64,000 nucleotides of DNA from Lysobacteraceae bacterium (GTDB lineage Bacteria; Pseudomonadota; Gammaproteobacteria; Xanthomonadales; Xanthomonadaceae). Both the position numbers and the translations under genes were made by a program. The DNA lies in assembly GCA_003241895.1 (NCBI GenBank), contig QBLY01000006.1, forward strand, positions 53,493 through 117,492, read 5' to 3'. The first letter of the stretch is position 1. The number at the start of each line of letters is the position of its first letter. Shown here one piece after another: positions 1 through 8,523 of this stretch. The notes under the pieces were generated by a model, which ran no database searches, was not told the origin of the DNA, and worked only from the letters and a program-made list of their open reading frames with translations.

Positions 1-864
1 GGCGCCAGGAAAGTGGATGATGGCGCCCGCCACATCCACCCCCGTGGCGCCCTCGATGCCCTCCAAACCGGGGCTTGAGTTCACCTCCAGCACCAATGGC
101 CCCCGTTTCGAGCGCAATAGGTCCACGCCTGCAACGCCGAGCCCCATCACCCGGGCAGCCCGCAGGGCGGTGTCGATTTCGGCCGGGGTGAGCTTGATCT
201 TGCTGGCCTTGCCGCCCCGGTGCAGGTTGGACCGGAACTCGCCCTCACTGGCCTGCCGGCGCATGGCCGCGACCACTTTTCCGCCCACCACGAAGCAGCG
301 CACGTCCGAGCCCTTGGCTTCGGCGATGAATTCCTGCACCAGGAAATTGGCGTACAGGCCGCGGAAGGCTTCGATGACGCTGCGCGACGCGCCGGCATTC
401 TCGGCCAGGATCACGCCGGTGCCTTGGGTGCCTTCGTTGAGCTTGATCACGTGCGGCGGTTTGCCGAGCATGCCCAGCAGGTCGCCGGTGTCGTCGGGGT
501 TGTCGCCGAACACGGTCAGCGGCAGGTCCAGGCCTTCGCCGGCGAGCATCTGGTGGCAGCGCAGCTTGTCGCGCGCGCGCAGCACGGCGTCCGAGCCGTT
601 GGGGGTGAACGCGCCCATCAGTTCGAACTGGCGCAGCACCGCCGTGCCGTAGAACGTAACCGAGGCACCGATGCGTGGGATCACCGCGTCGATGCCCACC
701 AGCGGCTTGCCCTTGTATCGCAGCAGGAACTGCCCGGGCGCGATCTGCATGTAGCAGCGCAGCGGGTCGAGCACGCGCACGACGTGGCCGCGTTGGCGGC
801 CGGCTTCCACCAGGCGCTGGGTCGAATACAGCTTGGCATTGCGGGAAAGGATGGCGAGCTTCAC
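1..864 (-). CDS. rimK: RimK-type alpha-L-glutamate ligase (partial, C-terminus off the window edge)
   Basis: ATP-grasp ligase; the family adds glutamate residues to the C-terminus of ribosomal protein S6 (some members act on other substrates). The 288 visible residues read continuously from a GTG start at 864 ([20 protein letters not shown]) to the window edge. Visible hallmarks are the substrate-side motif IPRIGAS, the nucleotide-binding stretch [21 protein letters not shown], the metal-binding DVRCFVVGG region and the C-terminal [13 protein letters not shown], which carries the catalytic Glu/Asn metal ligands. RimK is usually near 300 residues, so only a short tail is missing. The start overlaps the stop of the upstream zinc-protease gene (GTGA), which implies translational coupling. 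Confidence 0.93.
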   Translation of the reverse strand, partial: MKLAILSRNAKLYSTQRLVEAGRQRGHVVRVLDPLRCYMQIAPGQFLLRYKGKPLVGIDAVIPRIGASVTFYGTAVLRQFELMGAFTPNGSDAVLRARDKLRCHQMLAGEGLDLPLTVFGDNPDDTGDLLGMLGKPPHVIKLNEGTQGTGVILAENAGASRSVIEAFRGLYANFLVQEFIAEAKGSDVRCFVVGGKVVAAMRRQASEGEFRSNLHRGGKASKIKLTPAEIDTALRAARVMGLGVAGVDLLRSKRGPLVLEVNSSPGLEGIEGATGVDVAGAIIHFPGA

Positions 865-1310
865 GGCGGCAACAGGCCTTCGGGCGGATCGCCCTGGCGG
901 AAGGAACTGGCCGGATCGACCAGGAAACGCCCGGCCAGCGCAGTGCGGCCGAGCAGCATGGGGAAGAGCATGTTCCGCCGATGTGTCAGGTTCACTTCGG
1001 CCTCCCACTCCTGGCCCGCCAGCCGCAGCCGGGTCTGGATGAAGACGCGCTCGGTGGTGTGGCCGCCCGAATCGGTGACCTGCCGGCGATCGATCACGGC
1101 CGCTTCGGCGGGCTGCGGCGCCTGGCCGTCCATACCGGTGTCAAGCACGAAGCGCACGAATTCCCGGCCATCGCGCATGAACAATTCCTGGCCCTGCACG
1201 TGCAGCGCCGACGACCGGGCGCCGCTGTCCACCTTGGCCCGCACCGCCACGATGCCCAGTGCGGGCAGCGACAGCCACTCACGCCAGCCCAGCAGGACGG
1301 GGTCGGGCAT
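861..1310 (-). CDS. RimK-associated retropepsin-like/ATP-dependent zinc protease family protein
   Basis: A 149-residue protein of the family annotated as putative ATP-dependent zinc protease (Pfam Zn_protease; RimB-like). The N-terminal pattern [14 protein letters not shown] followed by [15 protein letters not shown] is the family signature; the DSGA element resembles an aspartic-protease active site, and the C-terminal half has [15 protein letters not shown]. The ATG at 1310 is preceded by GGAGGA with good spacing. It overlaps rimK by 4 bp, so the two are almost certainly co-expressed. In systems where it has been studied, the partner trims glutamate tails added by RimK; that role is inferred here from the pairing. 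Longer upstream frames run through the tRNA gene and are not credible. Confidence 0.85.
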   Translation of the reverse strand: MPDPVLLGWREWLSLPALGIVAVRAKVDSGARSSALHVQGQELFMRDGREFVRFVLDTGMDGQAPQPAEAAVIDRRQVTDSGGHTTERVFIQTRLRLAGQEWEAEVNLTHRRNMLFPMLLGRTALAGRFLVDPASSFRQGDPPEGLLPP

Positions 1311-1376
1311 GGCTTCCTCCAGGGGTGGCCGGTGGCCGGAAAGGTGGCGTCGCGGGACGACCACCGGTGCGGTACG

Positions 1377-1450
1377 TGGAGCGGGTGAAGGGAATCGAAC
1401 CCTCGTCAGTTGCTTGGGAAGCAACAGCTCTACCATTGAGCTACACCCGC
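1377..1450 (-). tRNA. tRNA-Gly (anticodon CCC)
   Basis: On the minus strand the acceptor stem GCGGGTG pairs with CACCCGC. The D-arm region is TAGCTCAATGGTAGAGC, and the anticodon arm GTTGC-TTCCCAA-GCAAC gives anticodon CCC (reads GGG glycine codons). The T-arm contains GGTTCGATTCC. The discriminator T is followed by an encoded CCA (1379-1377). It lies between the thi genes and the rimK pair. Confidence 0.95.
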
Positions 1451-1508
1451 GAACGACGAGGATTATGCGGGCCGCCACGACCGGCCGCAACGCGATAAAA
1501 TGACCGTC

Positions 1509-1709
1509 ATGCAGATCACCCTCAACGGCCAGGCACGACACGTCGACCCCGGCACCACGCTCGAGTCCCTGCTGGCGCAGGCCGGCCACGCAGGCCGCAA
1601 GGTCGCAGTGGAGGTCAACCTGGACGTGGTGCCGCGCAGCCGCCACGCCAGCCAAGTGCTGGCGCAAGGCGACCGGGTAGAGATCATCCAGGCCATCGGC
1701 GGCGGCTGA
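1509..1709 (+). CDS. thiS: ThiS sulfur carrier protein
   Basis: A 66-residue ubiquitin-fold protein beginning MQITLNGQ and ending IIQAIGGG. The C-terminal diglycine is the site that is adenylated and converted to thiocarboxylate to deliver sulfur for the thiazole ring of thiamine. Length and N-terminus match the family (E. coli ThiS starts MQI). An ATG nine bases upstream (1500) is in frame and equally lacks a clear Shine-Dalgarno sequence; the later start is preferred by homology. thiG follows 74 bp downstream. Confidence 0.93.
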   Translation: MQITLNGQARHVDPGTTLESLLAQAGHAGRKVAVEVNLDVVPRSRHASQVLAQGDRVEIIQAIGGG

Positions 1710-1748
1710 CGAGGCCGCCCCGTCGCTGAACATCTTCTTAAGAAAGGG

Positions 1749-1777
1749 TTAACTCGCACGGTCAATCGGGCCATAAT
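1749..1777 (+). promoter_or_regulatory. Candidate sigma-70 promoter of thiG
   Basis: A TTAACT hexamer at 1749-1754 and CATAAT at 1772-1777 are separated by 17 bp, matching 4/6 and 5/6 of the consensus. The -10 box ends only six bases before the thiG ATG, so a transcript from here would be nearly leaderless. Confidence 0.45.
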
Positions 1778-1783
1778 CCGGGG

Positions 1784-2599
1784 ATGAATCGCACGCCCGA
1801 CGCTCCGCCTGACGCTCCGCACGCCGATCCGCTGGTGATCGCCGGCAAAACCTACCGCTCCCGCCTGCTCACCGGCACGGGCAAGTTCACCGGGCTGGAG
1901 CAGACCCGCCTGGCCACCGAGGCCGCGGGTGCGCAGATCGTCACCGTCGCCATCCGCCGCAGCAACATCGGCCAGAACCCGGGCGAACCCAACCTGCTGG
2001 ACGTGCTGCCGCCCGACCGCTACACGCTGCTGCCCAACACCGCCGGCTGCTACACCGCCGACGACGCGGTGCGCACCTGCCGGCTGGCGCGCGAACTGCT
2101 CGACGGCCACAAGCTGGTGAAGCTCGAAGTGCTGGGCGACGCGCGCACGCTCTTCCCCGACGTGGTGCAGACGATCAAGGCCGCCGAGATCCTGGTGGCC
2201 GAAGGTTTCGACGTGATGGTCTACACCTCCGACGACCCGATCATCGCCAAGCGCCTGGAAGAGATCGGCTGCGTGGCGATCATGCCGCTGGCCGCGCCGA
2301 TCGGCTCGGGCCTGGGCGTGCAGAACCGCTGGTCCATCCTGGAAATCGTCGAGAACGCCAAGGTGCCCGTGCTGGTGGACGCCGGCGTCGGCACCGCGTC
2401 CGACGCGGCCATCGCGATGGAGCTGGGCTGCGACGGCGTGCTGATGAACACCGCCATTGCCGGCGCGCGTGACCCGGTGCTGATGGCCAGCGCGATGCGC
2501 AAGGCGGTCGAAGCCGGCCGCGAAGCCTTCCTGGCCGGCCGCATCCCGAAAAAACGCAACGCCAGCGCGTCGTCGCCGCTCGACGGCCACTTCCTCTGA
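1784..2599 (+). CDS. thiG: ThiG thiazole synthase
   Basis: Forms the thiazole phosphate of thiamine from deoxyxylulose 5-phosphate, the ThiS thiocarboxylate and dehydroglycine in the cytoplasm. The 271-residue sequence carries [15 protein letters not shown], the [15 protein letters not shown] segment and VKLEVLGD (region of the Schiff-base lysine). Phosphate-binding glycines are in PIGSGLG and [12 protein letters not shown], followed by [13 protein letters not shown] 20-residue N-terminal extension precedes the conserved core, which begins near residue 21. No Shine-Dalgarno sequence precedes the ATG except GGGG. trmB follows after 2 bp. Confidence 0.96.
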   Translation: MNRTPDAPPDAPHADPLVIAGKTYRSRLLTGTGKFTGLEQTRLATEAAGAQIVTVAIRRSNIGQNPGEPNLLDVLPPDRYTLLPNTAGCYTADDAVRTCRLARELLDGHKLVKLEVLGDARTLFPDVVQTIKAAEILVAEGFDVMVYTSDDPIIAKRLEEIGCVAIMPLAAPIGSGLGVQNRWSILEIVENAKVPVLVDAGVGTASDAAIAMELGCDGVLMNTAIAGARDPVLMASAMRKAVEAGREAFLAGRIPKKRNASASSPLDGHFL

Positions 2600-2601
2600 C
2601 C

Positions 2602-3327
2602 ATGGCCGCGGGCATGTCCAGCAACAGCGACGACAGCGCCCCGGCCGCGGCGCTGCGCAACCGCCCGATCCGCAGCTTCGTGCTGCGCCAGGGCCGGCAG
2701 ACCGTCGCCCAGAAGCGCGCCTTCGACCTTTACTGGCCCACGCACGGCCTGGACTACATGGCGGCGCCGCGCGACTTCGACGCAGCGTTCGGCCGCCACG
2801 CGCCGCGCGTGCTGGAAATTGGTTTTGGCAACGGCGAGCAGCTGGTGTTCGCGGCCCAGTGCGAGCCGGAACGCGACTTCATCGGCGTGGAAGTGCACGG
2901 CCCGGGCGTGGGCCGGCTGCTGAACGCGGCGGCCGGGGCCGGCCTGGCGAACCTGCGCGTTTACCAGCACGACGCGGTGGAAGTGCTGCAGCACGAGATC
3001 GCCCCGGCATCGCTGGACGAAGTGCGCATCTACTTCCCCGACCCCTGGCACAAGAAGCGCCACAACAAGCGCCGGCTGGTGCAGCCGGGCTTCGCCGGCC
3101 TGCTTTGCGACCGCCTGCGCCCCGGTGGCCTGCTGCACCTGGCCACCGACTGGGAAAACTACGCCGAACACCTCTGGGACGTGCTCGAAGCCGAGCCGCG
3201 CCTGCACAACCGTGCCGGCGCGCGCGGCTTCGTGCCGCGGCCGGAATGGCGCCGGCAAACGCACTTCGAGACCCGCGGCCTGAAATTGGGCCACGGCGTC
3301 TGGGACCTGCTGTACGACCGGACCTGA
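2602..3327 (+). CDS. trmB: tRNA (guanine-N7-)-methyltransferase TrmB
   Basis: SAM-dependent enzyme forming m7G46 in tRNA. The SAM-binding motif [12 protein letters not shown], the conserved [16 protein letters not shown] block and [11 protein letters not shown] are all present in 241 residues, a normal length. The first about 25 residues are poorly ordered in composition; a second in-frame ATG at 2614 is an alternative start. The gene begins 2 bp after thiG, a common arrangement in this family of bacteria, so it is probably translated from the same message. Confidence 0.95.
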   Translation: MAAGMSSNSDDSAPAAALRNRPIRSFVLRQGRQTVAQKRAFDLYWPTHGLDYMAAPRDFDAAFGRHAPRVLEIGFGNGEQLVFAAQCEPERDFIGVEVHGPGVGRLLNAAAGAGLANLRVYQHDAVEVLQHEIAPASLDEVRIYFPDPWHKKRHNKRRLVQPGFAGLLCDRLRPGGLLHLATDWENYAEHLWDVLEAEPRLHNRAGARGFVPRPEWRRQTHFETRGLKLGHGVWDLLYDRT

Positions 3328-3340
3328 GGGCGCTGCACGC

Positions 3341-5179
3341 ATGGAAACCGGCCTGGTCCTGACTCGCGACATGATGCTCGTGCTGGGCTTGGTGGTCTTC
3401 ACCATCGCGATGTTCATGTTCGAGCGCATCCGCGCCGACGCCACCGCGCTGGTGGTGCTGGTGGTGCTGGGGCTGACGGGCCTGGTGCCTGCCAACCAGC
3501 TGTTCGACGGGTTTTCGGGCAACGCCGTCATGGCGGTGATCGCCACGATGATCCTGGGCGCGGGCCTGGACCGCACCGGCGCGCTGAACCGCCTGGCGGT
3601 GTGGCTGCTGCGCGTTTCCAAGGGCATGGAGGAGCGCCTGATCCTGCTCACCTCGGCCATGGCCGGGCTGATGTCGGGCTTCATGCAGAACCCGTCGGTG
3701 ATGGCGCTGTTCCTGCCGGTGGCCTCGCGCGTGTCCGCCCGTTCGGGCATCGGTCTGTCGCGGCTGCTGCTGCCGGTGGCGGCGGCCATCGTGATGGGCA
3801 GCGGCCTGACCATGATCGGCAACTCGCCGCTGATGCTGCTCAACGACCTGCTGGTGGCCGCCAACCGCAACCTGCCCTCGGGCGTGGCGACGCTGCAGCC
3901 GCTGCCGATGTTCGCGCCGCTGCCCATCGGGCTGGTGCTGCTGGTCGCGGGCCTGGCCTACTTCCGCTGGCGCGGCCCGAAGCTGCTGGGCAAGGGCGAA
4001 GAAAAAGGCGTGGCGCCCAGCCGCACGCAGAGCTATTTCGGCCGCGCCTATGGCATCGACGGCGACGTCTACGAGCTCAGCGTCACCGCCGAAAGCCCGC
4101 TGGTGGGCATGTCGGTGGGTGAAGCCGAGGCGCAGCGGGATGCACCGCTGCTGCTGGCCCTGCTCAGCGGCAACGAGGCGCGCCTGGCCCCCCCGGCCGA
4201 CCAGATGATCTGGGTCGGCAGCGTGCTGGGCGTGATGGGTCCACGCGAAGCCATCCAGGACTATGCGCAGAAGAACCTGCTGCGGATGTCGGCGCGGCTG
4301 CGCCACTTCTCCGACCTGTTCAACCCCAGCCGTTCGGGTATTTCCGAGGCGGTGATCCCGCCCACGTCGGCTTTCATCGGCAAGGCGCAGGCGCAGCTGC
4401 AGCTGCGCAAGCGCTTCGGCATCAGCCTGCTCGCCATCAACCGCGACAACCAGGTCTGGCGCGAGGACATCCGCCGCATGCCGCTCAAGGCCGGCGACAT
4501 GCTGGTGTTCCACAGCATCTGGACCGACCTGGCGCAGGCCAGCGAAAGCCGCGACTTCGTCGTGGTCACCGACTACCCCAAGGGTGCCCACCGGCCGCAG
4601 AAGCTGTGGTGGGCGCTGGCCGTGTTCGTGGCGGCCATGGCGCTGGCGCTGACCACCCTGGTGCCGGTGCCGATCGCGCTGATGGCGGGCGCCGCGGCGA
4701 TGATGGTCACCGGCGTGCTGAACATGGACGAGGCCTACGCGGCCGTCAGCTGGAAGACCGTGTTCCTGATGGCCTGCCTGATCCCGCTGGGTTGGGCGAT
4801 GGACTCCACCGGTGCGGCCGGCTGGCTGGCCCAGCACATCCTGGCCCGCATCGGGCCCGACGTCCCCATCTGGGTGCTGGAAGCGGCGATCGGCCTGCTG
4901 GCCACCGCCTTCGCGCTGGTGATCGGCAATGTCGGCGCCACCGTGGTGATGGTGCCGATGGCCATCAACGTGGCGCTGGCCGCCGGCGGCAGCCCAACGG
5001 CGTTCGCACTGGTGGTGGCGCTGTCGGCGTCGAACAATTTCCTGAGCGTGTCCAACCCGGTGCTGGCGATGGTGACGGGGCCGGCCGGCTACCGCCCGCG
5101 CGACCTGTGGCGCATCGGCGCACCGCTGACCCTGGTTTACCTGGCCATCGTTTTGCTGATGATCAACCTGATGTTCTAG
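3341..5179 (+). CDS. SLC13-family (DASS) anion permease with RCK_C domains
   Basis: A 612-residue inner-membrane transporter. About five hydrophobic segments lie in residues 8-210 (including ATMILGAGLDRTGALNRLA and FMQNPSVMALFLPVA, which resemble the DASS helix-hairpin motif). A soluble insert at about residues 225-415 contains two TrkA-C/RCK_C-like units (VYELSVTAESPLVGMSVG and SAFIGKAQAQLQLRKRFG). The second half is again hydrophobic (residues 420-612). Family members move sulfate, dicarboxylates or other anions with Na+; the substrate cannot be told here. It starts 13 bp after trmB. Its stop overlaps that of the convergent Rieske gene. Confidence 0.82.
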   Translation: METGLVLTRDMMLVLGLVVFTIAMFMFERIRADATALVVLVVLGLTGLVPANQLFDGFSGNAVMAVIATMILGAGLDRTGALNRLAVWLLRVSKGMEERLILLTSAMAGLMSGFMQNPSVMALFLPVASRVSARSGIGLSRLLLPVAAAIVMGSGLTMIGNSPLMLLNDLLVAANRNLPSGVATLQPLPMFAPLPIGLVLLVAGLAYFRWRGPKLLGKGEEKGVAPSRTQSYFGRAYGIDGDVYELSVTAESPLVGMSVGEAEAQRDAPLLLALLSGNEARLAPPADQMIWVGSVLGVMGPREAIQDYAQKNLLRMSARLRHFSDLFNPSRSGISEAVIPPTSAFIGKAQAQLQLRKRFGISLLAINRDNQVWREDIRRMPLKAGDMLVFHSIWTDLAQASESRDFVVVTDYPKGAHRPQKLWWALAVFVAAMALALTTLVPVPIALMAGAAAMMVTGVLNMDEAYAAVSWKTVFLMACLIPLGWAMDSTGAAGWLAQHILARIGPDVPIWVLEAAIGLLATAFALVIGNVGATVVMVPMAINVALAAGGSPTAFALVVALSASNNFLSVSNPVLAMVTGPAGYRPRDLWRIGAPLTLVYLAIVLLMINLMF

Positions 5180-5505
5180 CCGACCACCACTTCCAGCGGC
5201 ACCAGCGAAGCGCCGCGGCAGGGCCCGGCCACGCAAACGCCCTGTTCGAGCTCGAAACTGGCGCCGTGCGCCGCGCAGACCAGGCGGCCCTGGTCGAGCA
5301 GGAATTTTCCGGGCGCATAGTCCATGCGCCGCCCGGCGTGCGGGCAGATGTTCAGCCAGGCCTGGACGCGCGCTCCGGTGCGCCGCAGCAGGATCGACTG
5401 CAGGTCCCCGGCCACCGGCAGCTCCACTTCCGACAGCCCCTCCGCCGGCAGCTCGGCCAGGTGGATTAACGAACCGCTTACACTTTCCACGCCCGGCCTC
5501 GCCAT
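5176..5505 (-). CDS. Rieske [2Fe-2S] domain protein
   Basis: A 109-residue soluble protein consisting of a single Rieske ferredoxin domain. The cluster ligands are visible as CPHAGR (Cys-Pro-His) and CAAHGASF (Cys-X2-His), spaced 18 residues apart as in bacterial Rieske ferredoxins. There is no membrane anchor or oxygenase domain. It is convergent with the permease gene and their stop codons overlap (TAG 5177-5179 against TAG 5176-5178). The electron-transfer partner is not evident from the neighbours. Confidence 0.88.
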   Translation of the reverse strand: MARPGVESVSGSLIHLAELPAEGLSEVELPVAGDLQSILLRRTGARVQAWLNICPHAGRRMDYAPGKFLLDQGRLVCAAHGASFELEQGVCVAGPCRGASLVPLEVVVG

Positions 5506-5537
5506 ACTTCGGTTCCCCGCATTCTGCCACGCCGCTT

Positions 5538-5804
5538 ATGACCTTCCGCTTCCAGCGCCTTTTCAGCTACTGCCCCAGCAAGCCGCGCAACCCGCTGCTG
5601 CGCATCCTGGTGGGCATGCTCGGTCTGGCGCTGCTGGTGCTGCTGGTGGTGTTCGGGCTGGTGATCGGCTTGGGCATGCTGCTGTTCGCGGCCGTGCGCC
5701 GCCTGATGCGTCCCACCGTCGCCCCGGCGCGCGCCAGCGAAGGCGTCATCGAGGGCGAATTCGTGCACGTGGCCAAGGCCGATCCCCGGCTGGGCCTGCG
5801 CTGA
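5538..5804 (+). CDS. Small single-pass membrane protein, unknown function
   Basis: An 88-residue protein. A basic N-terminus (FRFQRLFSYCPSKPRN) leads into a hydrophobic stretch at about residues 21-52 (leucine/valine/glycine rich), then RRLMRPTV and a short hydrophilic tail with VIEGEFVHV. The tail resembles the end of small envelope proteins seen in related genomes, but I cannot assign a family. It is divergent from the Rieske gene, with 32 bp between the starts. Codon use is like its neighbours. Confidence 0.7.
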   Translation: MTFRFQRLFSYCPSKPRNPLLRILVGMLGLALLVLLVVFGLVIGLGMLLFAAVRRLMRPTVAPARASEGVIEGEFVHVAKADPRLGLR

Positions 5805-5870
5805 CGCCGTCTTCGCACAAACCAGCCGCCCTGCGCGGCTAGACTTGGCGCTTCGCCCCGGAGCCGCGCC

Positions 5871-6563
5871 ATGACCACCACCGTATTCCCCGCCCCCGCC
5901 TTGCCCTGCCTGCCCGTGCGCGGCAGCCGCGCGCAGTTCCCCGTGCACCGCATCTACTGCGTGGGCCGCAACTTCGCCGAGCACGCCAAGGAAATGGGCG
6001 CCACGGTGGACCGCGGCAACCCGGTGTTCTTCATGAAGCCCGCCGACGCCATCGTGCCCGGCGGCGGTCGCGTGCCCTACCCGCCCGGCACCCGCGACCT
6101 GCACCACGAAGTGGAGCTGGTGGTGGCGCTGGGCCGCGACGCCGTAGCCGAACACCAGGCCCAGCGCATCGGCGGTGGCGTGTTCGGCTACGGCGTCGGC
6201 CTGGACCTGACGCGCCGCGACCTGCAGGCGGCGGCCAAGGCCAAGGGCATGCCCTGGGACACGGCCAAGGGCTTCGACCATTCGGCGCCCGCCAGCGAAC
6301 TGGTGCCCGTGGCGGACGCGGGCGCGGTGTTCACACGCCGGCTTTGGCTGGAAGTGAACGGCGAACTGCGCCAGCAGTCGGGCCTGGACGACATGGTGTT
6401 CACCGTTGCCGACGTCATCCACGAGCTGTCGAAGCTTTACGCGCTCAAGGCCGGCGACCTGGTATTCATGGGAACGCCGGCGGGCGTGGCGGCGCTGCTG
6501 CCCGGGGACCACTTCCGCGCCGGCGTGGACGAGCTGGTTGAATTCAGCGGGCATATCGCCTGA
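5871..6563 (+). CDS. Fumarylacetoacetate hydrolase (FAH) family protein
   Basis: A 230-residue single-domain FAH-fold enzyme, cytosolic. Visible family features are IYCVGRNFAEHAKEMG, the metal-ligand pattern HHEVELVVALG (Glu-x-Glu) followed by YGVGLDLTRRDLQ (Asp), the lysine/Trp loop AKGMPWDTAKGFD, and the C-terminal GDLVFMGTPAGVAAL. Members hydrolyse or decarboxylate C-C bonds in beta-dicarbonyl acids (acylpyruvase, oxaloacetate decarboxylase or tautomerase types). The length fits the acylpyruvase-like group, but the substrate is not determined by context. Confidence 0.88.
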   Translation: MTTTVFPAPALPCLPVRGSRAQFPVHRIYCVGRNFAEHAKEMGATVDRGNPVFFMKPADAIVPGGGRVPYPPGTRDLHHEVELVVALGRDAVAEHQAQRIGGGVFGYGVGLDLTRRDLQAAAKAKGMPWDTAKGFDHSAPASELVPVADAGAVFTRRLWLEVNGELRQQSGLDDMVFTVADVIHELSKLYALKAGDLVFMGTPAGVAALLPGDHFRAGVDELVEFSGHIA

Positions 6564-6623
6564 TCGCCGTGACGGTGTAAATTCCCGGTTCAAAAACCAA
6601 AAAGCACCAGGGAGGGGCAGCAC

Positions 6624-7037
6624 ATGGGCATGGTTTCGGAGTTCAAGGAATTCGCACTGCGCGGCAACGTGGTTGATCTCGCCGTGGGCGTGGTGATCGG
6701 CGCCGCGTTCGGCAAGATCGTCGCCTCGCTGGTCAACGACATCATCATGCCGCTGGTCGGCAACATCGTTGGCGGCGTGAACTTCAACCAGCTGGCGTTT
6801 GAGCTGCAGCCCGCCAGCGTGGACGCCGCGGGAGCCGAAGTGGCCGCGGTGCTGGTCAAGTACGGTGCCTTCATCCAGACCATCGTCGACTTCACCATCG
6901 TCGCCTTCGCCATCTTCATGGCGGTGAAGGTGATGAATTCGCTCAAGCGCAAGCGGGTGGAAGATCCCGCCGCACCGGCCGCGCCCAGCGAGGAAGTGCA
7001 GCTGCTCACCGAAATCCGCGACGCGCTCAAGCGCTGA
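6624..7037 (+). CDS. mscL: Large-conductance mechanosensitive channel MscL
   Basis: A 137-residue inner-membrane channel that opens under membrane tension to release solutes during osmotic downshock. The N-terminal amphipathic helix [17 protein letters not shown] runs into TM1 ([21 protein letters not shown]). A periplasmic loop and TM2 ([19 protein letters not shown]) follow, and then a charged C-terminal helical bundle with LKRKR and EIRDALKR. The Shine-Dalgarno GGGAGGGGC precedes the ATG. A strong terminator follows. Confidence 0.96.
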   Translation: MGMVSEFKEFALRGNVVDLAVGVVIGAAFGKIVASLVNDIIMPLVGNIVGGVNFNQLAFELQPASVDAAGAEVAAVLVKYGAFIQTIVDFTIVAFAIFMAVKVMNSLKRKRVEDPAAPAAPSEEVQLLTEIRDALKR

Positions 7038-7056
7038 GCGCCAAGTAAACTTTCCG

Positions 7057-7087
7057 GCGCCGGCCTCCGTGGCCGGCGCATTTTTTC
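7057..7087 (+). terminator. Rho-independent terminator after mscL
   Basis: A 9 bp GC stem GCGCCGGCC/GGCCGGCGC with a TCCGT loop is followed by ATTTTTTC, 19 bp after the mscL stop. It ends just before the Shine-Dalgarno of the next gene, so that gene may be read from leakage or a promoter overlapping the hairpin. Confidence 0.85.
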
Positions 7088-7098
7088 TGGAGCCACCC

Positions 7099-8517
7099 AT
7101 GCGCCTCGCCCCGACCCTGCTCGCCCTGTCGCTGTCGCTTGCCTTGGCGCCGTCCGCACGGGCCGACACCGGCCTGGACGCCGACGACATCGCCACCGCC
7201 GAGGGCTTGCGCGACCGCGCCATGGCCGGCAGCCAGGCGTGGGCGGTGGTGGAATCGCTGACCACCGAAGTGGGCCCGCGCATGGCCGGCACGCCGGCCG
7301 ATGCGCGCGCCGTGGCGTGGGCGCAGGCGAAGTTCACCGCCATGGGCTTCGACAAGGTTTACCTCGAGCCGGTGACCTTCCCGGTGTGGCTGCGCCACCA
7401 TGAAAAAGCAGAAGTGCTGTCGCCGTTCCCGCAGCCGCTGGTGATCACCGCCTTGGGCGGCAGCATCGGCACCGGCGCCAAACCGCTGGAGGCCGAGGTG
7501 GTGGAGTTCGCCGACCTGGCCGCGCTGGTGGCCGCGCCCGACGGCAGCCTGGCGGGCAAGATCGCCTACGTTGCCAACCGCATGGTCCGCTTCAAGGACG
7601 GCCGCGGCTACGGCCCGGCCGTGGGCGCGCGCAGCAATGGCGCGGTGGAAGCCGCCAGGAAGGGCGCGGCGGCCGTGGTCATCCGATCCATCGGCACCAG
7701 CAGCGACCGCTTCGCCCATACCGGCACCATGCGCTACGTGCCCGAAGTGCCGCGCATCCCGGCCGCCGCGCTGTCCAACCCCGACGCCGACCTGCTCAGC
7801 CATATGCTGGCGCGCGGCAAGCCGGTGCGACTGCGCCTGGACATCTCGGCCGAAACGGTCGGCGAATACACCTCGCACAACGTGATCGCTGAAATACGCG
7901 GCCGCGAGCTGCCCGATGAAGTGGTGACCCTGGGCGGCCACCTCGACTCCTGGGACCTGGGCACCGGCGCGATCGACGACGGCGCCGGCGTGGCCATCAC
8001 CGCAACGGCCGGCGCATTGATCGGCGAGCTCGCGCGGGCGCCGCGCCGCACCGTGCGCGTGATCGCCTACGCCAACGAAGAACAGGGCCTGTACGGCGGC
8101 AAGGCGTACGCGCAGGCGCGCGCCGACTCCAACCAGATCGCCACGCACCAGCTGGGCGCGGAAAGCGATTTCGGCGCGGGTCGCATCTATGCGCTGCGCG
8201 CCGGCGTCGATCCGGCGGCCTGGCCGGTAATCGAACGCATCGGTCAGGTGCTGGCGCCGCTGGGCATCGTCGTTGAAACCGAGGGTGGCAGCCCGGGCCC
8301 GGACGTTGGGCCCATCGTCGCGCTGGGCGCGCCCTGGGCACAGCTGGCGCAGGACGGCATCGACTACTTCGACTACCACCACACCGCCAACGACACGCTG
8401 GACAAGATCGACCCGAAGGCGCTCGACCAGCAGGTGGCCGCCTATGCGGCGCTGATGTACCTGGCCGCCGAAAGCGACGTGGATTTCGGCAGCGCGCCGC
8501 CGCCCGCCACGCCCTGA
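7099..8517 (+). CDS. Secreted M28 family metallopeptidase (carboxypeptidase Q-like)
   Basis: A 472-residue precursor with a signal peptide (MRLAPTLLALSLSLALAPSARA, cleavage after about residue 22). A protease-associated (PA) domain is inserted at about residues 120-250. The M28 zinc ligands are recognisable: GGHLDSWDLGTGAIDDGAG (His, Asp), ANEEQGLYGG (catalytic Glu plus Glu ligand), an AESDFGAG segment and DYHHTANDTLDKID (His). The ATG at 7099 follows CTGGAG at ideal distance; an in-frame start at 7069 lies inside the terminator and is rejected. It likely trims peptides in the periplasm or outside the cell. Confidence 0.9.
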   Translation: MRLAPTLLALSLSLALAPSARADTGLDADDIATAEGLRDRAMAGSQAWAVVESLTTEVGPRMAGTPADARAVAWAQAKFTAMGFDKVYLEPVTFPVWLRHHEKAEVLSPFPQPLVITALGGSIGTGAKPLEAEVVEFADLAALVAAPDGSLAGKIAYVANRMVRFKDGRGYGPAVGARSNGAVEAARKGAAAVVIRSIGTSSDRFAHTGTMRYVPEVPRIPAAALSNPDADLLSHMLARGKPVRLRLDISAETVGEYTSHNVIAEIRGRELPDEVVTLGGHLDSWDLGTGAIDDGAGVAITATAGALIGELARAPRRTVRVIAYANEEQGLYGGKAYAQARADSNQIATHQLGAESDFGAGRIYALRAGVDPAAWPVIERIGQVLAPLGIVVETEGGSPGPDVGPIVALGAPWAQLAQDGIDYFDYHHTANDTLDKIDPKALDQQVAAYAALMYLAAESDVDFGSAPPPATP

Positions 8518-8523
8518 TGCAGG

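Noticed and set aside
1451-1783. Possible TPP (THI-box) riboswitch near thiS and thiG.
   Set aside because: There are only 58 and 74 bp of non-coding sequence, without the conserved CTGAGA or ACCTGATC elements.
2221-5530. Very long open frames on the minus strand opposite thiG, trmB and the permease gene (568 and 883 codons).
   Set aside because: They are composed of low-complexity His/Arg/Gln/Ala-rich sequence typical of antisense frames in GC-rich coding DNA, and the plus strand encodes well-conserved proteins.
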